Assembly: GCA_007120035.1 (NCBI GenBank)
Contig: SKON01000154.1
Location: 1 to 64,000, forward strand
Direction of reading: 5' to 3'
DNA length: 64,000 nucleotides
DNA from: Myxococcales bacterium
Lineage (GTDB): Bacteria; Myxococcota_A; Bradymonadia; Bradymonadales; Bradymonadaceae
Positions within the stretch are counted from its first letter, which is position 1; each line of letters opens with the position of its first letter. Position numbers and translations under genes: made by a program. Positions 24,892 through 33,226 of the stretch are shown piece after piece. Under the pieces are notes generated by a model. The model made no database searches. It saw only the letters and a list, made by a program, of their open reading frames with translations, and was not told where the DNA came from.

Positions 24892-25785
24892 TCACCAGAT
24901 CCCGAGCCATTGCGGCAGGGCGTCCATCATCACCGGCGCCGGCGTGAAGGTCAAAATGAAGATCCCCCCGCAGACCCACGCCATCCACGCTCGTCGCCCC
25001 CGAGCCGGCTCGTCGGACAACATCGGCGGGTGCTTCACCCCCATCCAGAAGATCAGCGCCGCCAGCAAGAGCCACCCCGTAAAAAAGAGAAGCCCCAACA
25101 GCACCAGCACGCCGAATGCGACCAGGACCACCTTGTCGCTGGACTCCCCGGCCACCCCATACACCAGGTGCCCCCCGTCCAACTGGCCGATGGGCAGCAG
25201 GTTCAGGGCCGTCAACAGGCATCCCACCCACCCGGCCAACCCCAGGGGATGGAGCATCAGCTCCCACCCCTCCTCCATCCCGGGGTGAAAGAGCGCCGTC
25301 GCCGCCTGGATCAAGAGCGGATCACCCAGGAGCAGCAGCTCGGCGTCCTCGGGTAACCTCATGGGCTCCGAGAGCGCCACCCCGATGAACACCACCGGCA
25401 GAGTCGCCAAAAACCCCGCCACGGGTCCCCACCCGGCCACGGCCAGGAGATCCGTGGACCGGACCTTCTGTAGGGCCATCTTGATCACCGCCCCGAAGGT
25501 CCCAAAGAAGGGGATCACCCCCATCCCGGGGATCGGCCCCACCCCGGGCAGGAAATAGGGCAGGCTCACCTCCACGCCACGCCTGCGAGCAGCGAAATAG
25601 TGTCCGGCCTCATGGAACCCGACGATCCCGATCAGCGCCACAGCGTACATCGCGGCCTGCCCCACAGCGCTCGCCGTCCACTCCGAAGGCCCGAAGGGAT
25701 CGGCCCCGGCGGCGATCAGCCCCGCCGCCGCCGTCGTCACCACAGCCGCCGCAAAGAGCCCGCCATGCACCACCGCTCTCCTCAC
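24892..25785 (-). CDS. M50-family site-2-type membrane protease
   Basis: 297 residues from a GTG that overlaps the preceding stop (GTGA); the frame is open upstream only as a shadow of the neighbour. Six or more TM helices; the zinc motif 'GFHEAGHYFAARRRG' (HExxH) in an early helix and the second metal region 'LLTALNLLPIGQLDGGHLVYG' (LDG) in a later one. Site-2 proteases cut single-pass membrane proteins within the bilayer, often anti-sigma factors. No PDZ domain is visible. Its coupling to a periplasmic sensor-like protein is notable. The real cleavage target is unknown. Confidence 0.93.
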   Translation of the reverse strand: MRRAVVHGGLFAAAVVTTAAAGLIAAGADPFGPSEWTASAVGQAAMYAVALIGIVGFHEAGHYFAARRRGVEVSLPYFLPGVGPIPGMGVIPFFGTFGAVIKMALQKVRSTDLLAVAGWGPVAGFLATLPVVFIGVALSEPMRLPEDAELLLLGDPLLIQAATALFHPGMEEGWELMLHPLGLAGWVGCLLTALNLLPIGQLDGGHLVYGVAGESSDKVVLVAFGVLVLLGLLFFTGWLLLAALIFWMGVKHPPMLSDEPARGRRAWMAWVCGGIFILTFTPAPVMMDALPQWLGIW

Positions 25786-26942
25786 GGGACACTCCCGTGG
25801 GGCACCCACCGCCCTCCATCGATCACCCGAAAGGGCCGCAGATATCGCGCCGGTTCCCCACCTTCCTGAAAGCTCCACGATCCGGTCACCCCCGGATAGG
25901 CACGGGGCTGCTGAAGCCGCACCAGAGCGGCGTCGGCGAAGCTCTCCCCCTCCTGCCGGGCTCGCAACCCGCTGCCGATCATCCCCACCAGATCGTAGAT
26001 CTCGGCCTCCGCGGTGGTCGCCTCCCGTCCGAACTCGTCCTCGAACCGATGGGCGAACTCCTCGGCGGGTCCTCCTTCGCTGGTCCCTCCGTAGGTGTCG
26101 AAGAAGATCGCCCCCACGGCGTGATCGCCTGCCCGGGCCAGCCCATCGCCCCGCCACCCCGAGAGCCCGACGAGCTGCACCCCCGTACCCTCTCCCCCGG
26201 CTCCGGTCTGAATCCCCACCCGGGGCAAGAACGGCAACAGCCGAGCCACCACCTGGTCGGAGTCGGCGATGATCAGGGCCTCAAACTCCACCACCCCCGG
26301 CCTCCCCAGACGAATCGTCCCGTGCCGATCGGCTCGTCGCCCGGCCACGCTCCGCCCTCGCCCCACGTACACCCGGGTCCCCACCAACACCTCCAGGGCG
26401 GGCAGGAAATCCGTGGTCCCCTCGTCGTACCGCCCCACCGCCTCCAGCCCCTCCGACGCGAAGGCCCGGGTCACTCGATCCCCGAAGGAGGTCCGCGGCG
26501 CCACCAGCCCGAGAGAGGTCATCCCCATCTTCTCCTCCAGGAAGCTACGAACCCGCTCGGCCTGCTCGTCGGCGCTCAGGCGAGCCCGAAACACCCTCGG
26601 CCCCAACCCCTCCACCTCGCTGGACCCGTAGACCACCAGCGGCAACCCCTGGGCCTCGGCTTCCCGGGCCGTCGACGGTGACGCCGACCCGACGTTGATC
26701 ACCGCCGCTACTTCAGAGCGCTCCGAGAGCTCTCGCATCAACCCGGGCCGGCCGTCCGTCCCGGTCGCCTCCACTCTCACCCCCACCTCCCGGCCGGCAA
26801 ACCTCGCTACTTCCGCCAGCTGCTCCCCCAGCCGCTCCAGCTCCCCGTCGGGGACCAGGAGCACGATCACCGCCGTTTCCTCTTCCTCGGCGTGGACATA
26901 GGACACTCCCGGAAGAGCCGCCAGGACCAAACCCAAAAGCAT
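25782..26942 (-). CDS. Periplasmic Leu/Ile/Val-binding-like (type 1 PBP) protein
   Basis: 386 residues; ATG start chosen because it yields a clean signal peptide ('MLLGLVLAALPGVSYVHA'). The fold is a type 1 periplasmic-binding protein: 'VIVLLVPDGELERLGEQLAEVARFAGREVGV', 'AAVINVGSASPSTAREAEAQGLPLVVYGSS', 'LGLVAPRTSFGDRVTRAF', 'GLEAVGRYDEGTTDF', 'YDLVGMIG'. No permease or ATPase genes are adjacent, so it is probably a sensor or scaffold, not an ABC transporter part. It starts 22 bases after dnaJ and its stop overlaps the start of the M50 protease. Confidence 0.82.
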   Translation of the reverse strand: MLLGLVLAALPGVSYVHAEEEETAVIVLLVPDGELERLGEQLAEVARFAGREVGVRVEATGTDGRPGLMRELSERSEVAAVINVGSASPSTAREAEAQGLPLVVYGSSEVEGLGPRVFRARLSADEQAERVRSFLEEKMGMTSLGLVAPRTSFGDRVTRAFASEGLEAVGRYDEGTTDFLPALEVLVGTRVYVGRGRSVAGRRADRHGTIRLGRPGVVEFEALIIADSDQVVARLLPFLPRVGIQTGAGGEGTGVQLVGLSGWRGDGLARAGDHAVGAIFFDTYGGTSEGGPAEEFAHRFEDEFGREATTAEAEIYDLVGMIGSGLRARQEGESFADAALVRLQQPRAYPGVTGSWSFQEGGEPARYLRPFRVIDGGRWVPHGSVP

Positions 26943-26964
26943 CACTTGAAGGACTCTAAAGGTG

Positions 26965-28038
26965 CTACCGAAAGAAATCTCGGACCTTTCTCCAGATCTT
27001 ATCGCGCCGACCGCTCTCGTCCTGGGACTCTCCACGGAGTTTCTCCTGGTGTTTTTTCAGCTCATCAGGGCTCGTCACCTTCAGGCGTACATATTGGTCT
27101 CCGCCGGGCCGACCGCCGATCCCAGGGAGCCCCTTGCCGCGGAGGCGCAACACCCGGTTGGACTGGGTCCCCGGGGGTACCCGCATGAATACCGACCCCG
27201 TCAGGGTCGGCACCTCCACCTTGGCGCCCAACGAGGCCTGGGTGAAGCTTATGGGTAACGTCATATGGAGATCCTGTTCTTCCCGCTGGAAGATTCGGTG
27301 GTCAGCGACGTCGATCTCCACCAGGAGATCCCCCGAGGGTTCCCTTTTGACCTTGGAGGCCACCCCTTTGCCGGACCACCGCAACACCTCCCCATCCCGC
27401 ACCCCCGCCGGGACGTCCACGGGGAGGATCTCCGTCCCGTCGATCCCTCCCGAACCATCACACCGGGAGCATGGGGTGATCGCCACCTTTCCTCGCCCCT
27501 CACACCGATCGCAATCCCGCAACAGCGAAAAAAACCCCTGCTGGACCTTTCGCCGCCCCTGTCCATCGCATTTCTCGCAGGTCCGCAGCTCCGTACCGGG
27601 CTCGGCCCCGGTACCGTCGCATCGAATACAGGCGCGGCGGCGCGGGACCGTCACATCCCGCCGCACCCCGGTCATCACCTCTTCCAGGGTGAGCCTGACG
27701 GTGACCCGAAGATCCCCGGCTCGCCGGCGAGTCCGCCCGGTCCCCGCCAGGCCGGCGGAAATGACCTGGTTGAGGACCTCGAAGAGTTCACCAAAGCTCT
27801 CGAAGCTTGGGCCCCCGGTGCGCCCCTCCCGGTGCAGGCGGTCGTACGCCCTACGGCGACCGGGGTCGCTTAAGATCTCGTAGGCGTGGGCGATCTCTTT
27901 AAACCGCTCCTCGGCGGTCTCGTCGCCCGGGTTCTGATCGGGGTGATACTTCATCGCCAGGCGACGATATGCATCCTTCAGCTCCGCCGGTGTGGCCGAC
28001 GGTGAGACCCCCAGGAGCTTGTATAGATCGACGCTCAT
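26965..28038 (-). CDS. dnaJ: Chaperone DnaJ (Hsp40)
   Basis: 357 residues. J domain with HPD at 32-34; a short Gly-poor linker in place of the usual G/F-rich region (~80-105); four CxxCxGxG zinc motifs at 138, 155, 177 and 191; then the C-terminal substrate-binding domains ('FTQASLGAKVEVPTL', 'LRLRGKGLPG'). It stimulates DnaK ATPase and delivers unfolded clients. The near absence of the G/F segment is unusual for a class A DnaJ. It lies 24 bases after dnaK and continues the stress operon. Confidence 0.97.
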   Translation of the reverse strand: MSVDLYKLLGVSPSATPAELKDAYRRLAMKYHPDQNPGDETAEERFKEIAHAYEILSDPGRRRAYDRLHREGRTGGPSFESFGELFEVLNQVISAGLAGTGRTRRRAGDLRVTVRLTLEEVMTGVRRDVTVPRRRACIRCDGTGAEPGTELRTCEKCDGQGRRKVQQGFFSLLRDCDRCEGRGKVAITPCSRCDGSGGIDGTEILPVDVPAGVRDGEVLRWSGKGVASKVKREPSGDLLVEIDVADHRIFQREEQDLHMTLPISFTQASLGAKVEVPTLTGSVFMRVPPGTQSNRVLRLRGKGLPGIGGRPGGDQYVRLKVTSPDELKKHQEKLRGESQDESGRRDKIWRKVRDFFR

Positions 28039-28062
28039 CCAGAGCTCGGGTCAGGGGCCCGC

Positions 28063-29910
28063 CTATTCCTCAACGGGCGCCTCGGAGGCCGAATCATCCA
28101 TCGAAGCGTACATCGCCTCCGCCAACCGATAGGCCCCGTCTTGTAAGGTGGCCATGATCGTCTCCAGCTCTTCGAAGGTGGCGTCCGACACGAGCTCCCG
28201 GATCGTCTCCAGGTCTCGCTCCAGCTCCTCTCGCTCCTCGTCGGCCAGGATGTACCCGAACTCCTGGAGACTCCGAGTCGTCGAGAAGAGCAGCCCCTCG
28301 GCCTGGTTTCGCATCTCGACCAGCTCTCGGGTGACCTTGTCGTCCTCCTCCATGGCCGCCGCTTCTTCCACGATCCGCTGGATCTCATCTTCCGACAGAC
28401 CTCCGTCGGCGACGATATTCACGGACTGCTCTCGACCGGTCCCCAGATCTCTCGCGGTGACGCTGACGATCCCGTTCTCGTCGATCTGGAAGTGAACCTC
28501 GATCTTCGGCACCCCGCGAGGCGCCGGAGGGATCCCGGTGAGCTCGAACACGGCCAGGCTCTTATTGTCCTTGGCCATCGTTCGCTCCCCCTGGAGCACG
28601 TGGATCTGGACCATGCTCTGGTTGTCCACGGACGTACTGAAGACCTCGCTGGCGGCGCAGGGAATCGTGGTGTTTCGATCGATCAGGGGGGTGAACATCC
28701 CGCCGGCGGTCCGGACCCCCAGCGTCAGGGGCGTCACGTCCAAGAGGAGCACATCGGTGAGCTCGCCACGAACGATCCCCCCCTGCACGGCCGCCCCCAT
28801 GGCCACCACCTCGTCGGGGTTCACCGAGGTATCCACCTCCTGACCGAAGAACTCGCTGACCTTCTGCCGCACCAATGGCATCCGGGTCATCCCCCCGACC
28901 AGGAGCACCACGTCCACGTTGGATCGCCGCAGGTGGGCGTCCTTCAGCGCCTGCCGACAGGGATCGAGGGACCGCTCCACGAGGTGGACTACCAGGTCCT
29001 CCAGCATCGGTCGGGTCAGGGTCACCTCCAAGTGGAGGGGACCGTCGGGGCCGGTGTGGATGAAGGGCAGGCTAATGTCCACACGATCCGTGCTTGACAG
29101 CTCGCACTTCGCCCGCTCCGCCTCCTCTTTGAGACGCTGTAGAGCCATCGGAAACTCCCGGAGGTCCACGTCATGGGCGTCCTCAAACTCATCGCAGAGC
29201 CAGTCGATGATCGCGTTGTCGAAGTCCTCCCCACCGAGATAGGTGTCACCCGAGGTGGACAACACGCTGAAGACCCCGTCGGTGAGCTCCAAGATCGAGA
29301 TATCGAAGGTGCCACCCCCGAGGTCGTAGACGGCGACCCGCTTCTCCACGACCGCCGTGCTGCCCTTCAGCCCATAGGCCAGGGCCGCCGCCGTGGGCTC
29401 GTTGACGATCCGCTGGACCATCAGCCCGGCGATCCGACCGGCGTCCTTCGTCGCCTGCCGCTGAGAGTCGTTAAAGTACGCGGGCACCGTGACGATCGCG
29501 TCGGTGACCTCCTCCCCGAGATGGTCCTCGGCGATCTTCTTCATCTCCTTGAGGATCAGCGCCGAGACCTCCGCCGGAGACAAATCCTTGCCCTGCACCC
29601 GTACCCAGGCATCGCCGTTGGGCCCCTCGACGATCTGATACGCCGAGGTCCGCTTGGCCTGGAAGACATCGGGGGCGTCATACCGGCGCCCGATCAACCG
29701 CTTCACGGCGTACACTGTGTTCTCGGCGTTGGTCTGGGCCTGCCGCTTGGCCACCTGCCCCACCAGACGCTGCCCGTCTTCGGTAAAGGCCACCACCGAC
29801 GGCGTGGTCCGTCCCCCTTCGGCGTTCGGGATCACCACCCGCTCGCCATCGAGGATCACGCACACACAGCTATTCGTCGTCCCCAGGTCTATTCCGATCG
29901 TATGTCCCAT
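28063..29910 (-). CDS. dnaK: Chaperone DnaK (Hsp70)
   Basis: 615 residues. Seen: the N-terminal phosphate loop '[11 protein letters not shown]', '[17 protein letters not shown]', '[11 protein letters not shown]', '[10 protein letters not shown]', the linker '[14 protein letters not shown]' and the substrate domain ending in a helical lid. The C-terminus is 'EAPVEE', with no canonical EEVD. It is an ATP-dependent folding chaperone working with the DnaJ and GrpE encoded beside it. Spacing is 27 bases from grpE and 24 to dnaJ, so they form one transcript. Confidence 0.98.
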   Translation of the reverse strand: MGHTIGIDLGTTNSCVCVILDGERVVIPNAEGGRTTPSVVAFTEDGQRLVGQVAKRQAQTNAENTVYAVKRLIGRRYDAPDVFQAKRTSAYQIVEGPNGDAWVRVQGKDLSPAEVSALILKEMKKIAEDHLGEEVTDAIVTVPAYFNDSQRQATKDAGRIAGLMVQRIVNEPTAAALAYGLKGSTAVVEKRVAVYDLGGGTFDISILELTDGVFSVLSTSGDTYLGGEDFDNAIIDWLCDEFEDAHDVDLREFPMALQRLKEEAERAKCELSSTDRVDISLPFIHTGPDGPLHLEVTLTRPMLEDLVVHLVERSLDPCRQALKDAHLRRSNVDVVLLVGGMTRMPLVRQKVSEFFGQEVDTSVNPDEVVAMGAAVQGGIVRGELTDVLLLDVTPLTLGVRTAGGMFTPLIDRNTTIPCAASEVFSTSVDNQSMVQIHVLQGERTMAKDNKSLAVFELTGIPPAPRGVPKIEVHFQIDENGIVSVTARDLGTGREQSVNIVADGGLSEDEIQRIVEEAAAMEEDDKVTRELVEMRNQAEGLLFSTTRSLQEFGYILADEEREELERDLETIRELVSDATFEELETIMATLQDGAYRLAEAMYASMDDSASEAPVEE

Positions 29911-29937
29911 GTTGCCTGTCTCTTCTGAGTCGCGGGA

Positions 29938-30903
29938 TCAGTCTTGCTTATCGTCGTTCTCCGACTCCTCGGCCACCTCGTCGTCGGCCTCCGAGACCTC
30001 ATCCACAGAGGGCTCCGAAGGCGTCGACTCGACATCTTCTCCGTCAGCGACCTCCATCCCGGGGTCCTCCGACGAATCTTGTTGCTCCGGCCCGGGAGAC
30101 GAATCCTCATTGTCGGGCCCTTCCACCCGTTTTGCAACCGCGACCAGCGCCGGGCGCAACAATCGATCGTGGAGGAAGTATCCTTTTTGGTACTGCTCCA
30201 CGATGGTCCCCGTCGCCTCCGTGGTACTCTCCACTTGCTGGATCGCCTCATGCCGCGTGGGATCAAAGAGATCTCCCCGGGACTCAAACCCCTCGACGCC
30301 GTGCTTCTTCAGGGCGTTGAGGATCTGCCGGTAGACCATCTCGACTCCCTCCACGAACGACGAGTCTTCCGCCTGACCGGTGGCGTGCTGAAGGGCCCTC
30401 TCCATGTTGTCCACGGCCGGCAAGAGCTCGGAGACCACCTTGTCGATGCCAAACTTCTTCAGCTCCTCTTTCTCCCGTTCCGTTCGCCGCCGGTAGTTCT
30501 CCAGATCCGCCGCCGCTCGCAGCAGTCGGTCGTTGATCTCCCCCTTTTCCCGGGTCAAGGTCTCCACCTGCCCCTTCAGCTCCGACACTTCCTCGTGCCG
30601 CTCCTGAAGCTCTTGGCGGAGCTCCTCGGCCTCCCCTAACCTGGCATCTACCACGGTCGCTTCACCGGCCAAGAGCTCATCTTCCTCGAGAGGTTCGTCG
30701 AACCCCAGGACCTCCAGATCCTCATCGTCCTCATCGGGGCTCAAAAAGAGGTCGTCGACGACCTCCTCCTCTTGAGACTCCACCGCCTCGGCTTCGGGCT
30801 CCTCGGCTTCGGGCTCCTCGGCTTCAGGCTCTTCGGCATCAGCTTCACCGTCATCCAAGAGCGGCTCTTCGTCTCGCTCCATCTCTCGCTCGTGTTCCGT
30901 CAA
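29938..30903 (-). CDS. grpE: Nucleotide exchange factor GrpE with long acidic extensions
   Basis: 321 residues, much longer than the usual ~200. The core (~115-265) has the coiled coil and the beta-domain signature 'NALKKHGVEGFESRGDLFDPTRHEAIQQV..TGTIVEQYQKGYFLHDRLLRPALVAVAK'. Both ends are extended by Glu/Asp-rich disordered sequence, with EEPEA tandem units near the N-terminus. It releases ADP from DnaK. A second GrpE-like gene occurs at 36.4 kb. It begins 81 bases after hrcA, the largest gap in the operon. Confidence 0.97.
   Translation of the reverse strand: MTEHEREMERDEEPLLDDGEADAEEPEAEEPEAEEPEAEAVESQEEEVVDDLFLSPDEDDEDLEVLGFDEPLEEDELLAGEATVVDARLGEAEELRQELQERHEEVSELKGQVETLTREKGEINDRLLRAAADLENYRRRTEREKEELKKFGIDKVVSELLPAVDNMERALQHATGQAEDSSFVEGVEMVYRQILNALKKHGVEGFESRGDLFDPTRHEAIQQVESTTEATGTIVEQYQKGYFLHDRLLRPALVAVAKRVEGPDNEDSSPGPEQQDSSEDPGMEVADGEDVESTPSEPSVDEVSEADDEVAEESENDDKQD
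30786..30838 (-). repeat. 15-base coding tandem repeat in grpE
   Basis: Between three and four near-identical 15-base units (encoding EEPEA) form the N-terminal acidic tail of GrpE. The array could vary in copy number through slippage. Confidence 0.85.
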
Positions 30904-30984
30904 CGTTCGCTCCTTAGAAAGCGTCCTGGGAGTGTTCTGCAGGATATCAATCAGGGGGCCTCAGGTCGGTCGTCCCGAGGCTTC

Positions 30985-32019
30985 TCAGGCGAGCTCTTCG
31001 AGCTCTCTCGATAGCACACGGGCTGCGTGCTCGACTAGGGGAATGACGCGGGCGTAGTCCATTCGAATCGGGCCCAACACCCCCACCAATCCGGCCTGCC
31101 GACCGTCCTGCAAGTAGGCGCAGGCGATCAGGCTCAAATCACTACCCCAGTCGCTGCCCATTTCAGGCCCGATCAGGGTCTGTACGTCCTTGGTCTGGCA
31201 GATCCCGTCCAGGACCTGCAGCACCCGCTCCCGGTCCTCGAGCCTTCGCAAGAGCCCTCGCACTCGCTCGATATTCCGCGAAAACTCGGCGAACTCCAGC
31301 AGCTGCGAGACCCCTTCCACGAAGAGCTCCGCCCGTGCCGCCTCTTCCAGGGCTTCCTGGCCGATCTCCAGGGCTCGTCGGATCTGATGGCGATACTGGG
31401 TCTCCGCGGCCGCCAGCTGCGCTCGCACTCGCCGCCGCACCTCCCGAAGGCTATGCCCCACCACCAGCTCAGAGAGGTAGTTCTGCATCCGCACCAGGTC
31501 ATCGGGGTTCAAGTCCTCCATCAACCGCACCGACCGGTGGAAGACCCGACCATCCTCGGTGATCACCACCACCAGGACCCTCCGGGGGGAAAGCCAGGTC
31601 AGTTGCAGCTCTCGCAGCTTGATCTGGCTGACCCGGGGGCTAGAGATGATGCTCGTCAGGCTGGTCAACCGGCTCACCAGACTCCCCGCCGAACGCACCA
31701 GGGCGTCTACGTCGGGCTCTTCGAACCCGCCCAGCGCTTCGGCCCACTCCTCTTTCCCGGACCTGACTCGCCCGTCGAGGAGGTGATTGACGTAGATCCT
31801 CATCCCCGCCGCCGTGGGCAGACGGCCTGCCGACGTGTGGGGCTGGGCCAACAGCCCCAGCTCCTCCAGCTCGGCCATCACAGACCGCACCGTCGCCGAG
31901 CTCACCTCGATCGACGGCTGCCCGGCTACCGCCGAGCTCCCCACGGCTTCTCCGGTGTCGTTGTACAACTCCACGACCCCAAAGAGGATGTCTCGCTGTC
32001 GTTCTGTCAGGCCATGCAT
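30985..32019 (-). CDS. hrcA: Heat-inducible transcription repressor HrcA
   Basis: 344 residues, the normal length. The winged-helix N-terminus 'LTERQRDILFGVVELYNDTGEAVGSSAVA' and 'SSATVRSVMAELEELGLLAQPHTSAGRLPTAAGMRIYVNHLL' matches the family signature, followed by the GAF-like effector domain and 'LGPIRMDYARVIPLVEHAARVLS' at the end. HrcA represses chaperone operons through the CIRCE operator and is refolded by GroE. It heads the grpE-dnaK-dnaJ operon and so should control itself. No CIRCE element was found upstream. Confidence 0.97.
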   Translation of the reverse strand: MHGLTERQRDILFGVVELYNDTGEAVGSSAVAGQPSIEVSSATVRSVMAELEELGLLAQPHTSAGRLPTAAGMRIYVNHLLDGRVRSGKEEWAEALGGFEEPDVDALVRSAGSLVSRLTSLTSIISSPRVSQIKLRELQLTWLSPRRVLVVVITEDGRVFHRSVRLMEDLNPDDLVRMQNYLSELVVGHSLREVRRRVRAQLAAAETQYRHQIRRALEIGQEALEEAARAELFVEGVSQLLEFAEFSRNIERVRGLLRRLEDRERVLQVLDGICQTKDVQTLIGPEMGSDWGSDLSLIACAYLQDGRQAGLVGVLGPIRMDYARVIPLVEHAARVLSRELEELA

Positions 32020-32079
32020 GGTCTACCTCACCAACGCTGCCAGTCCCTCATCCAAGTGACCTATCCCATCGGCAAATAA

Positions 32080-32105
32080 CGGGATTGCCTCTCCGGAGAT
32101 TCCCG
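32080..32105 (-). promoter_or_regulatory. Palindromic operator candidate at the hrcA start site
   Basis: A perfect 10-base palindrome TCTCCGGAGA (32090-32099), flanked by CGGGA and TCCCG at unequal distances. It covers the predicted transcription start of the hrcA promoter. It does not match the CIRCE consensus TTAGCACTC-N9-GAGTGCTAA. Confidence 0.45.
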
Positions 32106-32135
32106 AATGTATCGCCCCCTGTTACGAGATGTCAA
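32106..32135 (-). promoter_or_regulatory. Sigma70-like promoter of the hrcA-grpE-dnaK-dnaJ operon
   Basis: Minus strand: -35 TTGACA (32130-32135), 18-base spacer, -10 TACATT (32106-32111). The predicted start is near 32099, about 80 bases before the hrcA ATG. The -35 box overlaps the stop codon of the preceding gene. Confidence 0.6.
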
Positions 32136-33226
32136 TTCTTCGCCTCTCCCAACTCCCGAGCCTCTTTCAACGACTTGCCACCGAACCTCATCCGCCGATC
32201 CCGCACCAGAAGCCAGGCTCCGGGCAACACGATCACGGCGAGCTGCAACACGTGCAGGGCTCCGGCGAAGGCCCCGGCCTGCCCCGACACCAGGGAGTCC
32301 TCCAGCGGCACATAGAGCCCCAACCCCTGCACGGTGAAATACTCGAAGTTCCCCGCCATCGCCGGCCCCGCCGGCACCATCAGCCCCACCACGAGCACCA
32401 CCAGCACGGTGATCATCTCGAAGAACCCCACCTCCAGCCCAAAGGCAAACCTCGCCAGCACCCACATGGCCACCCAGTTCATCCCCCAGTACAGCCCGGT
32501 CAACGCCGCAAAGGGCATCAGATCTCGCCGCCGGGCAAGGCCCGCCACCCCGTCATAAAACTGATCCAGGAGCTCCCAGACCTTCTCCGCTACTTTCGGA
32601 ACCACCCTCCCGGCCGTCGAGAAGAGCACGACCCGGGCCATCTCTCGCTGGTAATACCCCACCAGGGCGAAGAAGAGGGCCGGCACGAAGATCATCGCCG
32701 CCACCGTCCCCAGCGCTCGCGCGGCCTCCACGGATCCGTCGCCCTGGTAGCTCCAGAGCGCCAAGAAGAGCACCCCCGTGACGATCAGACCGTCGATCAC
32801 CCTCTCCACCACGACCGTCCCCAGCGCTCCCGATCCCGAGACCCCCGTCGTCCGAGCCAGGAGCAGTGGTCGCACGAGCTCACCCAACCGCAACGGCAGG
32901 ATCACTACCGCCAGAAACCCCACAGTGCACACCCGGTGAACGTCCCCGGACTTCACTTCTCCGAGGGGCCGGACCAGGTAGTACCACCGCACCACCCGGG
33001 CGCCGTGGCAGATCCCATAGAGCCCCATGAACACCAATGATACCAAGCCGATCCGGCGCCAGTCGGCCACCGCCAGGTAGCTCCCCATGTCTTCCAGGGA
33101 TACCGAACGGGCGGCGAGCCACAGAAAGACCGCCCCGATCACCACCGCTACGATCGTAGACAGGATGATCCGAGTGGCCTCCGACCGCTCCGACCGCCCG
33201 GGACGCTCCCACGACTCAGAAGTCAT
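32132..33226 (-). CDS. Lysylphosphatidylglycerol-synthase TM region / YbhN-like flippase-family membrane protein
   Basis: 364 residues with about eight TM helices. Family strings: 'HGARVVRWYYLVRPLGEVKSGDVHRVCTVGFLAVVILPLRLGELVRPLLLARTTGVSGSGALGTVVVERVIDG', characteristic of the UPF0104/AglD/LPG-synthase transmembrane family; the aminoacyl-transferase domain is absent. Such proteins are linked to flipping or handling of lipid-linked sugars or phospholipids. The ATG overlaps the stop of the upstream glycosyltransferase-fold gene by 4 bases, which supports a joint envelope function. Confidence 0.88.
   Translation of the reverse strand: MTSESWERPGRSERSEATRIILSTIVAVVIGAVFLWLAARSVSLEDMGSYLAVADWRRIGLVSLVFMGLYGICHGARVVRWYYLVRPLGEVKSGDVHRVCTVGFLAVVILPLRLGELVRPLLLARTTGVSGSGALGTVVVERVIDGLIVTGVLFLALWSYQGDGSVEAARALGTVAAMIFVPALFFALVGYYQREMARVVLFSTAGRVVPKVAEKVWELLDQFYDGVAGLARRRDLMPFAALTGLYWGMNWVAMWVLARFAFGLEVGFFEMITVLVVLVVGLMVPAGPAMAGNFEYFTVQGLGLYVPLEDSLVSGQAGAFAGALHVLQLAVIVLPGAWLLVRDRRMRFGGKSLKEARELGEAKN

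Noticed and set aside
24892-26157. Longer start of the M50 protease
   Set aside because: The first ~120 residues are an Arg/Gly-rich shadow of the upstream binding-protein gene; the GTG at 25785 with GTGA overlap fits better.
32020-32131. CIRCE operator before hrcA
   Set aside because: No TTAGCACTC / GAGTGCTAA pair is present. GAGTGCT at 53831 and 15545 lacks its partner and lies at unrelated genes.
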